A DNA stretch of 64,000 bases from Mucilaginibacter robiniae (GTDB lineage: Bacteria > Bacteroidota > Bacteroidia > Sphingobacteriales > Sphingobacteriaceae): contig NZ_CP051682.1 in the NCBI RefSeq assembly GCF_012849215.1, positions 4,774,001 to 4,838,000 on the forward strand, given 5' to 3'. The notes under the pieces are model-generated. The model did no database searches. It saw nothing but the letters and a program-made list of their open reading frames with translations, and was not told where the DNA came from. A program made the position numbers and the translations under genes. This document shows positions 52,663 to 62,018 of this stretch, one piece after another (the stretch's first letter is position 1; each line of letters begins with the position of its first letter).

Positions 52663-55221
52663 TTAAATATCCGACCTTAATACTTCCAGTGGCGGCCGGT
52701 TCAGTACTCCACGGCTATTCAATAAACCAATAATAACCGTTAATGCAGATGAAATACCAAACATGATGATAGCCGGTTTATAATTTATCAGGAAAGGTGT
52801 TTCAAAACTGTATTTTGCCAGCAGCCAAGTGCCTAGTAAAGCAATTATTATCCCGGTTAAAGCAGATAATGCCCCCAGAAATAAGTATTCCAACATAGTA
52901 ATAATTAAAATTTGCTTGCGGCTTCCACCTAAGGTACGTAACAGCACACTTTCTTTAATACGCTGATATTTACTAATACGTACTGAAGCAATTAGCACTA
53001 TAATACCTGTGGCAATACTAAAACCGCTCATAAAACGAATTACATAGCTGATTTTATTCAATATCTCATCCAGCACGGTAAGTACCAAGCCTAAATCTAC
53101 AATGGATACATTAGGATACTTACGTACAACCGCTTGTTGATACTGGCCAGATACTTTGGCTGAAGGCACATGGGTAAACAATACATGAAATTGCGGTGCC
53201 TGCTCCAATACACCCGTTGGAAATAAAATCCGGAAATTAGTTTGTATTCGGTTCCAGTTTACTTTGCGCAAACTCGCTATAGTAGCATTCATAGGAGTTC
53301 CTTGTACATTAAACACTACTTTATCATTCACCTTTAAATGCAACTGGTTGGCTAAACGCTCATCAAACGACACCGGGATTTCACTTGCATCAGCAGCCTC
53401 ACCTATCCATTTACCAGCCGTTATTTTTTCGGATGATACTAAACTATCACGATAGGTGACCCGGTACTCACTAGTTAAAGCACGGCGCATACTAGCCGAG
53501 GTACTATCTTTCTCCAGATCAGTGATAGTTTTATTGTTAATCTTTTCAATTCTTATAGTTACGATAGGTACCTGTTGGATAACAGGCATTTTATATTGCC
53601 GGGTAATATCCACAATGCCTTTTTCCTGATTGGTTTGAATATCAAACAAGATAATATTAGGCTGATTACCGCTAGCCGATAGGCTTACCTGCTTAATCAA
53701 TAACGATTGTACAAAAATCAAAATGCAGATAAAAGCTGTACTTAAGCCAATGGAAACCATCAAAATGATGGTTTGATTATTGGGCCGGTACAAATTTGCA
53801 AACCCCTGCCTTAATAAATAACTCCACGAACCCTGCACCAATAATTTCACTATGCGCATGAGCAGTAGAGCCATCAGCGTCAAAATTAAAAAGCCTATTA
53901 ATATGGCTGCAGTAAAAGCCAAGCTTGCTGGCCAGCTATTGAGTTGCAAATGAGCAAACACTATAATGAATGCTAAAATTAGCAAATACACCAGCCATCT
54001 TAGCGGGTCGCGCTTAGGGGTAGCTTCATCATATGATGCTCTTAATGTATTAAGCGGCGATATGTTACGAATGGAAATGAGTGGCAGCAACGCGAACAAT
54101 ACAGAAATAATTACGCCTAAAACAATTCCCTGCTCCAAAGCCAACCAAGAAACTGAAACTTCAACATCGAAAGGCAGAAAGTCTTTTAGTACCAGCGGAA
54201 GCAGATACTGTATAGCTGAACCTAAAGCCGCACCTATTACAGAACCAATCAGGCCAATACCAGCTATCTGTATCAAAAAGATCAGAAAAGCTTCTGAAGC
54301 TTTAACACCTAAACATCGTAATACAGCTATTGAAGCTACTTTTTCGCGAATGTAAATCTGTGTGGCGCTTGCAACACCTATGCAGCCTAGAAGTAAAGCA
54401 ATAAAACCCACTAGTGATAAGAAACGGTTTAAATCATCAAATGCCCTACCTGTGTTTTGTTTACGTGTTTTTATGGTTTCATAATGTAGGCCAGCTTTAT
54501 CTAATTTGTTATCTAACTGGTCTGCTAACTTATCTACATTAACATCTTTGCTAAATTTATAGTAAAAGCTATAGTTGATACGACTTCCCTTTTCAACCAA
54601 GCCAGTTTTATCCAAGTACTGCAACGGAATATACACTATGGGTGCTATGCTGGCAGCTACACCAGTTTGCCCGGGTGCATCGTTCAAAATACCGGCAATA
54701 GTAAATGTCACCTTACCTATTTTGACTGAATCATTTACCTGAACTTTGTACTGCTGCATTAAGGATTTTTCGACTAATGCGTAAGCGCCGCTTTTGAAAC
54801 TTTGAGCAGCCTTAACTGGCGTAGTCTCGATACTACCATAATAAGGATAATTGCCCTGTAATGCCCGTATTTGTACCAGCCGAGTGTCATTGCTTTTGCT
54901 AAATAAAACCATAGAGGCAAAATCGCGCTCCTGTGAACGTTCGTCACCCAAACTATCTAAGAGGGGCTGCAAAGTCTTATCTACTGGTTTATTGCCGGAA
55001 ATTACCAGATCGGCCCCTACCAAAGTAGCAGCCTGATCATTAATGGCCTGCCGCATGTTGTAGCCAAAAGAGTAAATAGCTACCAATGCCGCAATCCCCA
55101 GAATGATAGAAGATATAAATAGAAAAAGCCTTGATCGGTTACGCCGGCTATCACGCCAAGCCATGCGCAAAAGCCAGCCAATACGTATGCTCCTGCTAAA
55201 ATTTAAAGTTTCTGATGGCAT
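52663..55221 (-). CDS. ybbP: YbbP-like FtsX-family ABC permease
   Basis: This permease of about 852 residues has a first membrane helix (RLFLFISSIILGIAALVAIYSFGY), a large periplasmic domain with GNKPVDKTLQPLL and SGAYALVEKSLMQQYKVQVNDSV, three FtsX helices around ASATQIYIREKVASIAVLRCLGVKASEAF, central helices, and a second half with a terminal trio (RIKESVLLRTLGGSRKQIL) and the ending RGVLNRPPLEVLRSDI. The layout with extra central helices is characteristic of YbbP rather than MacB. A TTG at 55227 is in frame; the ATG at 55221 is preferred. It follows the YbbA-like ATPase gene by 6 bases and precedes the TesA-like esterase. Confidence 0.93.
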   Translation of the reverse strand: MPSETLNFSRSIRIGWLLRMAWRDSRRNRSRLFLFISSIILGIAALVAIYSFGYNMRQAINDQAATLVGADLVISGNKPVDKTLQPLLDSLGDERSQERDFASMVLFSKSNDTRLVQIRALQGNYPYYGSIETTPVKAAQSFKSGAYALVEKSLMQQYKVQVNDSVKIGKVTFTIAGILNDAPGQTGVAASIAPIVYIPLQYLDKTGLVEKGSRINYSFYYKFSKDVNVDKLADQLDNKLDKAGLHYETIKTRKQNTGRAFDDLNRFLSLVGFIALLLGCIGVASATQIYIREKVASIAVLRCLGVKASEAFLIFLIQIAGIGLIGSVIGAALGSAIQYLLPLVLKDFLPFDVEVSVSWLALEQGIVLGVIISVLFALLPLISIRNISPLNTLRASYDEATPKRDPLRWLVYLLILAFIIVFAHLQLNSWPASLAFTAAILIGFLILTLMALLLMRIVKLLVQGSWSYLLRQGFANLYRPNNQTIILMVSIGLSTAFICILIFVQSLLIKQVSLSASGNQPNIILFDIQTNQEKGIVDITRQYKMPVIQQVPIVTIRIEKINNKTITDLEKDSTSASMRRALTSEYRVTYRDSLVSSEKITAGKWIGEAADASEIPVSFDERLANQLHLKVNDKVVFNVQGTPMNATIASLRKVNWNRIQTNFRILFPTGVLEQAPQFHVLFTHVPSAKVSGQYQQAVVRKYPNVSIVDLGLVLTVLDEILNKISYVIRFMSGFSIATGIIVLIASVRISKYQRIKESVLLRTLGGSRKQILIITMLEYLFLGALSALTGIIIALLGTWLLAKYSFETPFLINYKPAIIMFGISSALTVIIGLLNSRGVLNRPPLEVLRSDI

Positions 55222-55227
55222 ACTCAA

Positions 55228-55914
55228 TTAGGCTTGGGTTAAAGTATCAGAAACCAACTTGCCCCCTTTTATTCTTAATATACGCTGAGTTTTGGCAGCA
55301 AAATCCATATCATGTGTTACTAAAATAAGCGTAGTACCCGCATCCTGGTTCAGGTCAAACAACAATTTGACCACCTTATCACTGGTTTCTGCATCCAGAT
55401 TGCCCGTAGGTTCATCTGCAAATAATATCTTGGGTTGGTTTGAAAAAGCTCTGGCTATAGATACCCGCTGCTGTTCACCACCCGACATTTGTAAAGGATA
55501 GTGATGGCTGCGAGCAGATAAGCCTACTTTATCCAGCAAATCCAACGCTCGTGCTTTTATATTTTTTTCTCCACGTAGCTCCAATGGTACCATTACATTT
55601 TCCAGTGCGGTAAGCGTAGGCAGCAATTGAAAATTCTGGAAAATAAAACCTACATATTGGTTACGTACTTGAGCCCTCTTATCTTCACTTAACTGGTTTA
55701 AATCAATTTGATTGAGCTTAATGCTACCAGACGTTGAACGATCAAGTCCGGCGCATAGGCCCAACAGCGTAGTTTTGCCACTACCTGATGGACCAACAAT
55801 TGCGTTCACCGAGCTGGCAGGTATGGCAAAGTTGATGTCATCCAGTACAGTCAGTGTTTTGCCTGCACTTTTATAGGTTTTATTTAGGTTTACTATTTCA
55901 AGAATGTTTTCCAC
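55228..55914 (-). CDS. ybbA: YbbA-like ABC transporter ATPase
   Basis: This 228-residue ATPase belongs to the LolD/YbbA group: Walker A GPSGSGKTTL, Q-loop FIFQNFQLLPTLTALENVM, signature MSGGEQQRVSIARAF, Walker B ILFADEPTGNLDAET, H-loop VTHDMDFA. It starts at a GTG (55914, MENILEIVNL) because no ATG is available at the family start. The linkage with YbbP-like permease and TesA-like esterase genes identifies it as the ybbA orthologue, in a system proposed to handle lipids or act at the envelope. It is distinct from the two ATPases of the large exporter locus. Confidence 0.93.
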   Translation of the reverse strand: MENILEIVNLNKTYKSAGKTLTVLDDINFAIPASSVNAIVGPSGSGKTTLLGLCAGLDRSTSGSIKLNQIDLNQLSEDKRAQVRNQYVGFIFQNFQLLPTLTALENVMVPLELRGEKNIKARALDLLDKVGLSARSHHYPLQMSGGEQQRVSIARAFSNQPKILFADEPTGNLDAETSDKVVKLLFDLNQDAGTTLILVTHDMDFAAKTQRILRIKGGKLVSDTLTQA

Positions 55915-56078
55915 TTAGTAATAATTTATAGTTCAGCGATTATACTTTAGACCTACGTTGTACCAGTAAGTTACAACCTGAATTTTGCTGAACGTGCTTT
56001 TAATTTAAAAATGAGAGTTGCGTAGAAGATACATCAGCATAAAACTCGTTAGTTTGCTGAAATTTGATTCAACAAAAA

Positions 56079-57689
56079 TCACATAAACTTTCGTCTTAAC
56101 TTTTCTTCCTCTAAATCTATCTGTGCTAAATGCTTTTTAATTACATCATCATCAAATTCATCTTTTTTGCTGATGGTAATTAATATTTTTCTTTGTTGTT
56201 CCAGTATATCTGTACTAATGTGCTTAAAATCTGCAATTATGGCATCCGTATGATGATCGTCGTTGTGTACAGATCTTTTATATTCATCTAAAAACTTGCT
56301 ATCATTTTCAAGTCTTAATTGCAGCCCTTGTAACAAACGATTTTCACTTACCTGCTGCTTATATTTATCATGCAATAAGCCTAAAGTTGATGATGCTATT
56401 TGTGTCCTAATAATAGCTTCTTGTTCGCTTTCTGACAGTGCATCATCAGGCTCTTGCAAATCTAAACTACGTACCAACCAAGGTAATGTTAACCCTTGTA
56501 AAACCAAGGTAATTAATATGACACCAAAAGTGATGAACAAAATCAGATCGCGCTGTGGAAAAGGTTTTCCGTTATTTATCAATAATGGGATAGACAAGGC
56601 AGAAGCCAAAGACACTACACCACGCATACCAGCCCAGCCAAAAACCAATGGTTGCCGCCAACCCGGATTATCATTGGCAGTTTTCATGACGTGGCTTATT
56701 GCTTTGGTAAACAGTGAAGCCCCCAAAGTAAACAGAATACGACTTAGTATAATCACCCCGCTGATAATTAAACTGTATTTGATGGCATCGGCGATAGAAA
56801 CATGATCTAGCTGCTTGACTATGGCAGGCAACTCCATACCAATTAACATAAACACCAATGCATTTAATACAAAACCTATGGTAGTCCATACACTAGTACC
56901 ACGCAGCCTACTGTTATGACTCAAGATAACATGGCTGTTACCAGATAAAAATAGCCCCCCGCTCACTACCGCCAGTACACCCGAAAAATGAAGCTTTTCA
57001 GCAACCAAATACATGAGGTAAGGTGCAATAAAGCTTAATATAGTATCCATGCTGGCTGTAGTAGGTAACCATCGATGTATGGCATAAAACACCAGCGCTA
57101 CCACAATGCCTACTATAATACCCATTACGATAACCATGCAAAAGCTGGTTAATGCCTGGTGAAAAACAAAGGTACCAGAAGCAACTGCAGCCAAAGCAAA
57201 TTTGAATACCGTTAAACTGGAAGCATCATTCATTAAACTTTCGCCCTCAATAATGGAAATCAAATCTTTAGGCACACGAACCTGCTTTAAAATTGCCGTG
57301 GCTGATACAGCATCAGGTGGTGAAATAATGCCGCCGAGCAAAAAACCTAAAGCTAGTGTAAAACCCGGAATGATCGCGTTGGATATAAATGCGATAATGC
57401 AAGAAGTAAGGATAACAATGCCAAAAGCAAAAGAACTGATAATACGGCGAAACTTCCAGATGTTTTTCCACGAAGCTTGGCCGGCAGCATCATACAACAG
57501 CGGCGGTAAAAAGATCAGAAATATCATTTCAGGATCAATACTCACCTTGGGCAACTTAGGTATAAAACCCAGCAAAAGCCCACCAATAACTAACACAATC
57601 GGATAAGCTATTTTTAGTTTCCGAGCTAGCATGACCAGAAACAAAATGATGAGTAATAATATCAAATAAAAGCTAAACGTATCGTGCAT
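56079..57689 (-). CDS. Na+/H+ antiporter, CPA1 (NhaP) family
   Basis: This 536-residue protein has about twelve membrane helices. Typical CPA1 segments are FLPPLLYDAAGQASWKNIW, GGIISPPDAVSATAILKQVRVPKDLISIIEGESLMNDASSLTVFKFALA (with the acidic ND pair of the transport site), AVVSGGLFLSG, and RQPLVFGWAGMRGVVSLASALSIPLL. The C-terminal 120 residues form a charged cytoplasmic tail (SESEQEAIIRTQIASSTLG and later EEEKLRRKF) probably with regulatory function. It exchanges Na+ (or K+) for protons across the inner membrane. The gene is monocistronic with 264 bases of upstream sequence that contain a small 6-bp inverted repeat (TTCCTG/CAGGAA, 57703-57719). Confidence 0.93.
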   Translation of the reverse strand: MHDTFSFYLILLLIILFLVMLARKLKIAYPIVLVIGGLLLGFIPKLPKVSIDPEMIFLIFLPPLLYDAAGQASWKNIWKFRRIISSFAFGIVILTSCIIAFISNAIIPGFTLALGFLLGGIISPPDAVSATAILKQVRVPKDLISIIEGESLMNDASSLTVFKFALAAVASGTFVFHQALTSFCMVIVMGIIVGIVVALVFYAIHRWLPTTASMDTILSFIAPYLMYLVAEKLHFSGVLAVVSGGLFLSGNSHVILSHNSRLRGTSVWTTIGFVLNALVFMLIGMELPAIVKQLDHVSIADAIKYSLIISGVIILSRILFTLGASLFTKAISHVMKTANDNPGWRQPLVFGWAGMRGVVSLASALSIPLLINNGKPFPQRDLILFITFGVILITLVLQGLTLPWLVRSLDLQEPDDALSESEQEAIIRTQIASSTLGLLHDKYKQQVSENRLLQGLQLRLENDSKFLDEYKRSVHNDDHHTDAIIADFKHISTDILEQQRKILITISKKDEFDDDVIKKHLAQIDLEEEKLRRKFM

Positions 57690-57859
57690 GACTCAATGTT
57701 AATATATACATTCCTGTGAGGCAGGAACACTTATTTAACTGTAAATAGCTTAGGTTGTTCGTTACAGATTGATTCTATACATCAGGATTACACAATAGTA
57801 TGAGAGATGGATGTTAGATTAACAGGAAGATTTACCTAGTACGTACCTTTATAAAAATC

Positions 57860-57894
57860 AAATTGCAGGTATTAAAGTGTAATACCTGCAATTT
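57860..57894 (-). terminator. Terminator after the NTF2-like gene
   Basis: A 14-bp perfect stem (57860-57873 with 57881-57894) with a 7-base loop. In the minus direction it is followed by a short T-rich run. It closes the two-gene unit of 59391-57954. Confidence 0.75.
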
Positions 57895-57953
57895 ATTTGC
57901 TTAACCTGCTTCTTTTATCAAAACTCAGGTAAAATATTCAAGCTTTTACATTA

Positions 57954-58343
57954 TTATCCTTGCACCATAGCAGTTTGATGTGCCAGAAAACGCCAAACAT
58001 CTACCTCCTTACGCCAAACAGCTAGGTAAATAGAAGTCATTGTTTTTTTAGTTCCATGAAGTGTTACCTGCAAGGTTACCTTACCATGTACCACCAAACT
58101 GGAATTACCAGCCAGAGTGGCACTTTCTACCTGAATTTCGACTCGGTGGTAGTTATACAAGCCATCGCTAAACTTCTGCACAAAGCTTTCTTTATCATCC
58201 CAATAACCACCAGAATGACCATAATACAAATCATCTGAAAACAGCCCTGCTAATTTTTCAGCATCACCAGATACCATAATTTGCGATCTGGACTTTTCCA
58301 ATTCAACGGCAAGGTTTAATAAGCTTTCGCTAATCATGTTCAT
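57954..58343 (-). CDS. NTF2-like (DUF4440) protein
   Basis: This 129-residue protein has the cone-shaped NTF2-like fold: an N-terminal helix pair (LLNLAVELEKSRSQIMVSGDAEKLAGLFSDDLYY), then GHSGGYWDDKESFVQKFSDGLYNYHRV and four strands ending in VWRFLAHQTAMV. The His/Gly motif YGHSGG and final AHQT are typical of the DUF4440/SnoaL-like group. Most are small-molecule binding domains of unknown substrate. A second ATG at 58337 is possible. It follows the luciferase-like gene by about 28 bases and is likely cotranscribed with it. Confidence 0.85.
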   Translation of the reverse strand: MNMISESLLNLAVELEKSRSQIMVSGDAEKLAGLFSDDLYYGHSGGYWDDKESFVQKFSDGLYNYHRVEIQVESATLAGNSSLVVHGKVTLQVTLHGTKKTMTSIYLAVWRKEVDVWRFLAHQTAMVQG

Positions 58344-58371
58344 ACTATTACGTTCCTTAATTTGTACCTGA

Positions 58372-59391
58372 TTAAACTAAACTAGGTACACGCAAAGCCT
58401 CTGCAAAAAGCTGATAAGAATGTAACCGAGCCTGATGGTTATAGATGTGCGAAGTAGCCATAATTTCATCAACTTGTGTTTGGTTGATGAAAGCCTGCAA
58501 ATCTATTTTCAGCTTTTCCGGTCCGCCGATAAAAGAGTAACCTAGCATTTGCATTACCGCTTCTTCCTCATAAATATTCCAAATGCTTTCCATACTTTCA
58601 ACCGGTGGTTGCAAAAGCTTACGTTTACCAGTTACTACCCCCATAAAAAATTGCTTTAGAGAGGTAGCCAAATACTCAGCCTCGTTATCAGTATCAGCTG
58701 CCACCACGTTAACACAAGCCAGTACATAAGGCTGTTGCAAGTGCGCTGAAGGTTGAAAGTTTTTACGATATATATTGATAGCTGTTAAAAATTGTGCTGG
58801 TGCAAAATGACTGGCAAAAGCATAAGGCAGCCCCATTGTAGCAGCCAAGCGGGCACTATCGGTACTGGAACCTAGTATCCAAATAGGTATATCTAACCCT
58901 TCGCCTGGAATAGCCCTAACCTTTGCTGTACTATTTTCAGCTGAAAAGAAGTTTTGTAAACGTTGTACATCTTGCGGGAATTGGTAAGCAGCCTGCATGT
59001 TTTCACCGCGTATAGCCATAGCTGTTAATTGATCTGATCCGGGTGCACGGCCCAAACCTAAATCTATACGTCCGGGGTATAAAGATGCTAAGGTACCGAA
59101 CTGTTCGGCCACAATTAGCGGAGCATGATTAGGTAACATAATACCGCCCGAACCCACCCGTATAGATGTAGTACCACCAGCAATATAGCCAATGAGTACA
59201 GCCGTAGCTGAACTGGCAACATTCTCCATATTGTGATGTTCGGCAAACCAATAACGGTTGTAACCCAGTTGCTCAGCCTGCTTAGCTAATTCTAAACTAT
59301 GATGAAAAGAATTTGCAGGTGTTTCTCCTTCTACTACGGCTGCCAAATCGAGTATAGAATATGCTGTATGATGAGATGGTATTGAACTCAT
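58372..59391 (-). CDS. Luciferase-like (LLM class) flavin-dependent oxidoreductase
   Basis: This 339-residue TIM-barrel protein matches the bacterial luciferase-like monooxygenase group: YSILDLAAVVEGETP at the start, RYWFAEHHNMENVASSATAVLIGYIAG, RVGSGGIMLPNHAPLIVAEQFGTLASLYPGRIDLGLGRAPGSDQ, and PIWILGSSTDSARLAATMGLPYAFASHF. These are landmarks of the YhbW-like branch that uses FMN or F420-type flavins. The substrate is unknown. It is the first gene of a two-gene unit with the NTF2-like protein. Start choice rests on the conserved beginning after MSSIPSHHTA. Confidence 0.92.
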   Translation of the reverse strand: MSSIPSHHTAYSILDLAAVVEGETPANSFHHSLELAKQAEQLGYNRYWFAEHHNMENVASSATAVLIGYIAGGTTSIRVGSGGIMLPNHAPLIVAEQFGTLASLYPGRIDLGLGRAPGSDQLTAMAIRGENMQAAYQFPQDVQRLQNFFSAENSTAKVRAIPGEGLDIPIWILGSSTDSARLAATMGLPYAFASHFAPAQFLTAINIYRKNFQPSAHLQQPYVLACVNVVAADTDNEAEYLATSLKQFFMGVVTGKRKLLQPPVESMESIWNIYEEEAVMQMLGYSFIGGPEKLKIDLQAFINQTQVDEIMATSHIYNHQARLHSYQLFAEALRVPSLV

Positions 59392-59668
59392 ATGACTTTG
59401 TTCCTTTTGCTTTATTTATGGTGAAGTAGCTAATACGCTTACTTGTAATACTCAAATTTAGGTGATGTAAGCTAAGCTGTAGTTATCAGCAGTTAGATAT
59501 GACTTTAAGTCTACATACTTCTTGGCATGGACATCTATCAAATAACTCTATGAAAATGACCTCAATCACTTTTTCACATAACGACCGACATAAACATATA
59601 CAAGTCCAGATTCAGATATTTGCACTTGTGACTTTCATCACCTTTAGAAAATTTCTGTACTTTTAAAA

Positions 59669-60859
59669 ATGGAAAATGCTGCTTTACTCAATGCTATTAT
59701 TGAAAATGCGATAGACGGCATCATCACTATCAATGAACGAGGCATTATAGAAACCATAAATCCTTCGGCTTGTAAATTATTTGGCTACAAGCCTGAAGAA
59801 GTAACAGGTAAAAGCATATCTATACTGATGCCCGAGCCCGATCAAAGCCGGCATGATGAATATATACAACGCTATCAGCATACAGGGCAGGCTCATATTA
59901 TTGGTATTGGCCGCGAGGTGTTGGGTTTGCGCAAAAATGGCTCTGTGTTCCCTTTTCGTTTAGGAGTAAGCGAGGTTCAGTTCTCAGGACGTAAAATCTA
60001 CACAGGTTTTATTCACGACCTCAGCCGGGAAAAGCAAGCGGAAGAGCAGTTAAAAGAATACGCTATGCAACTGGAAAACCTGGTGGAAGAGCGTACACAA
60101 TCGTTAAAAGAAACTGTAATGGCTTTACAGGATGCGAAGGAAGAAGTAAGCCAATCTTTAGAAAAAGAAAAAGAATTAAGTCAGCTAAAAAGCCGGTTTG
60201 TATCGATGGCTTCGCATGAATTTCGTACACCATTAAGCTCCATACAATTATCAGCGGCATTAATTGAAAAGTACGTACAGCAAGTTGACCAAGCTAACGT
60301 TATTAAACATACCGGAAAAATCAAAAATTCAGTCGGTAACTTAACTGGCATTTTAAACGAATTTCTATCATTGGAACGGCTAGAGGCTGGTAAGATAGAG
60401 CCCGTTTTTACCCGTTTTGATATTGTTAAATTTGCCGAAGAAATTACGGAAGAAATGCAACTGATAGCTAAGCAAAACCAGCATATCATTTATCAGCATA
60501 CCGGTACACTCAGCCAGGCAACTCTCGATCAGGCTCTGCTCAAAAACTGTATCATTAACTTAATGGGCAATGCCATCAAATACTCTGGCGAAAACACATT
60601 TATTGAGTTTAATACCGAAATTACCACCACAAATTTGGTGGTAATTATTAGAGATAATGGCATCGGCATCCCGGAAACCGATCAGAAACATTTGTTTGAA
60701 GCTTTCTTCCGGGCACATAATACCGGCAATATTCCTGGTACAGGCTTAGGCTTAAATATTGTTAACCGGTACGTAAGGCTCATGAACGGGCAAATTGACT
60801 TTGAAAGCAAAGTTGATCTAGGTACTGCATTTACACTCTCATTCCCTTTAATATCATGA
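59669..60859 (+). CDS. FixL-like PAS sensor histidine kinase (predicted haem-PAS)
   Basis: This soluble 396-residue kinase has no membrane segment. The N-terminal PAS domain (about 5-120) reads SILMPEPDQSRHDEYIQRY then HIIGIGREVLGLRKNG. The residues that in Bradyrhizobium FixL bind or line the haem are all in place by pattern: His62 (proximal His200), Arg68 (Arg206), His76 (His214), Ile77 (Ile215) and Arg82 (Arg220). A coiled coil (121-175), the phospho-acceptor His183 (MASHEFRTPLSS) and an ATPase domain (Asn297/Asn301, DNGIG 329-333, GTGLG 357-361) follow. Its gene overlaps the response regulator by 4 bases (ATGA). The neighbourhood contains cbb3 oxidase assembly genes, supporting oxygen sensing. 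Haem binding is inferred; the same motif occurs in some non-haem PAS domains. Confidence 0.9.
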   Translation: MENAALLNAIIENAIDGIITINERGIIETINPSACKLFGYKPEEVTGKSISILMPEPDQSRHDEYIQRYQHTGQAHIIGIGREVLGLRKNGSVFPFRLGVSEVQFSGRKIYTGFIHDLSREKQAEEQLKEYAMQLENLVEERTQSLKETVMALQDAKEEVSQSLEKEKELSQLKSRFVSMASHEFRTPLSSIQLSAALIEKYVQQVDQANVIKHTGKIKNSVGNLTGILNEFLSLERLEAGKIEPVFTRFDIVKFAEEITEEMQLIAKQNQHIIYQHTGTLSQATLDQALLKNCIINLMGNAIKYSGENTFIEFNTEITTTNLVVIIRDNGIGIPETDQKHLFEAFFRAHNTGNIPGTGLGLNIVNRYVRLMNGQIDFESKVDLGTAFTLSFPLIS

Positions 60860-61908
60860 AAACTCTCATTTTAATTATTGAAGATAATACCGATATACGC
60901 GAAAGTACAGCAGAGATTTTAGAACTAACAGGTTACGAGGTGCTACAGGCACTAAACGGGAAAATAGGCGTTGAACTAGCGCAACAACACAAACCCGCTC
61001 TTATCTTATGCGATATTATGATGCCAGAGCTGGACGGTTATGGTGTTTTGTACTTGTTAAGTAAAAACCCCGAAACAGCGTCAATTCCTTTTATTTTCTT
61101 AACAGCTAAAAGTGAACGTACCGATTTTAGAAAAGGCATGGAAATGGGCGCTGATGATTACTTAACCAAGCCGTTCGACGATATAGAGCTTTTGAATGCT
61201 ATTGAAAGCAGATTAAGTAAAAAAGAGAAGCAAGAAGCTTATTACAGCCAATCGTTGCAAAGCATAGAGCGTTTAGCTAGTGCTCAGAATACCGGTACAG
61301 CCGAACTAAAAGCCCTAATAGCGGGTCGTAAAGTAAGGCAGATGAAAAAGAAACAGGTACTGTACTATGAAGGCGATCAGCCGCAAGGCATTTACCTAGT
61401 ACTGGATGGCAGTATTAAAACTATTAAGCTAGCTGAAGATGGTCGCGAATTAATGACTGGGTTATACAAAGCTGAAGATTACTTGGGCGTAAACGCCGTA
61501 CTGCTAGAAGAGTCATTTAACGAAACAGCTGAGGTTGTGGAAGATGCAACTGTATGCCTTTTACCCAAAGATGCTATGCTCTCGCTGATTAACCGCTACC
61601 CTGATGTTGCCCAGCAATTTATAAAAATACTCTCAAATAATATTCGCGAAAAAGAAGAACAATTGTTGGAGTTAGCTTACCATTCTGTACGCAAACGCTT
61701 GGCTCAAACCTTGGTTAGGTTGAGCAAATCATCAGCTGATGCTGCACAATTCAAGGTATCACGCGAAGAACTGGCCTCTATGGCAGGTATTGCTACGGAA
61801 ACTGTAAGCCGTACACTTACGGATTTTAAAGATGAGCAACTTATTGAAAAGAAAGGCAGTACTATACAGATTTTAAATCTTAACCGGTTGATTAAGATGA
61901 AGAACTAA
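60856..61908 (+). CDS. Response regulator fused to Crp/Fnr-type regulator
   Basis: This 350-residue protein combines an N-terminal receiver (about 4-120, phospho-acceptor Asp53, Lys in LTKPFDD) with a cyclic-nucleotide-binding-like barrel (about 150-265, QVLYYEGDQPQGIYLVLDGSIKTI) and a Crp-type winged HTH (about 275-345, SREELASMAGIATETVSRTLTDF). The sensing barrel lacks the cysteine cluster of FNR. In rhizobia FixJ (receiver plus LuxR HTH) drives fixK (Crp-like); here receiver and Crp-like effector are one chain, so phosphorylation could control the Crp module directly. Overlap of 4 bases with the kinase gene implies coupled synthesis. Confidence 0.92.
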   Translation: MKTLILIIEDNTDIRESTAEILELTGYEVLQALNGKIGVELAQQHKPALILCDIMMPELDGYGVLYLLSKNPETASIPFIFLTAKSERTDFRKGMEMGADDYLTKPFDDIELLNAIESRLSKKEKQEAYYSQSLQSIERLASAQNTGTAELKALIAGRKVRQMKKKQVLYYEGDQPQGIYLVLDGSIKTIKLAEDGRELMTGLYKAEDYLGVNAVLLEESFNETAEVVEDATVCLLPKDAMLSLINRYPDVAQQFIKILSNNIREKEEQLLELAYHSVRKRLAQTLVRLSKSSADAAQFKVSREELASMAGIATETVSRTLTDFKDEQLIEKKGSTIQILNLNRLIKMKN

Positions 61909-61928
61909 AATTAGCTTGTTTGATCTAG

Positions 61929-61967
61929 AAATAAAGCTGAACACTTTATAGGTGTTCAGCTTTATTT
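61929..61967. terminator. Bidirectional terminator between the two-component and cco genes
   Basis: A 16-bp perfect stem (61929-61944 with 61952-61967) and a 7-base loop, with A and T flanks. Confidence 0.88.
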
Positions 61968-62018
61968 TTAAATAGATAGTAGTGTATCGGTAATGCTAAA
62001 AATAGAAAGCAAAGTTTA

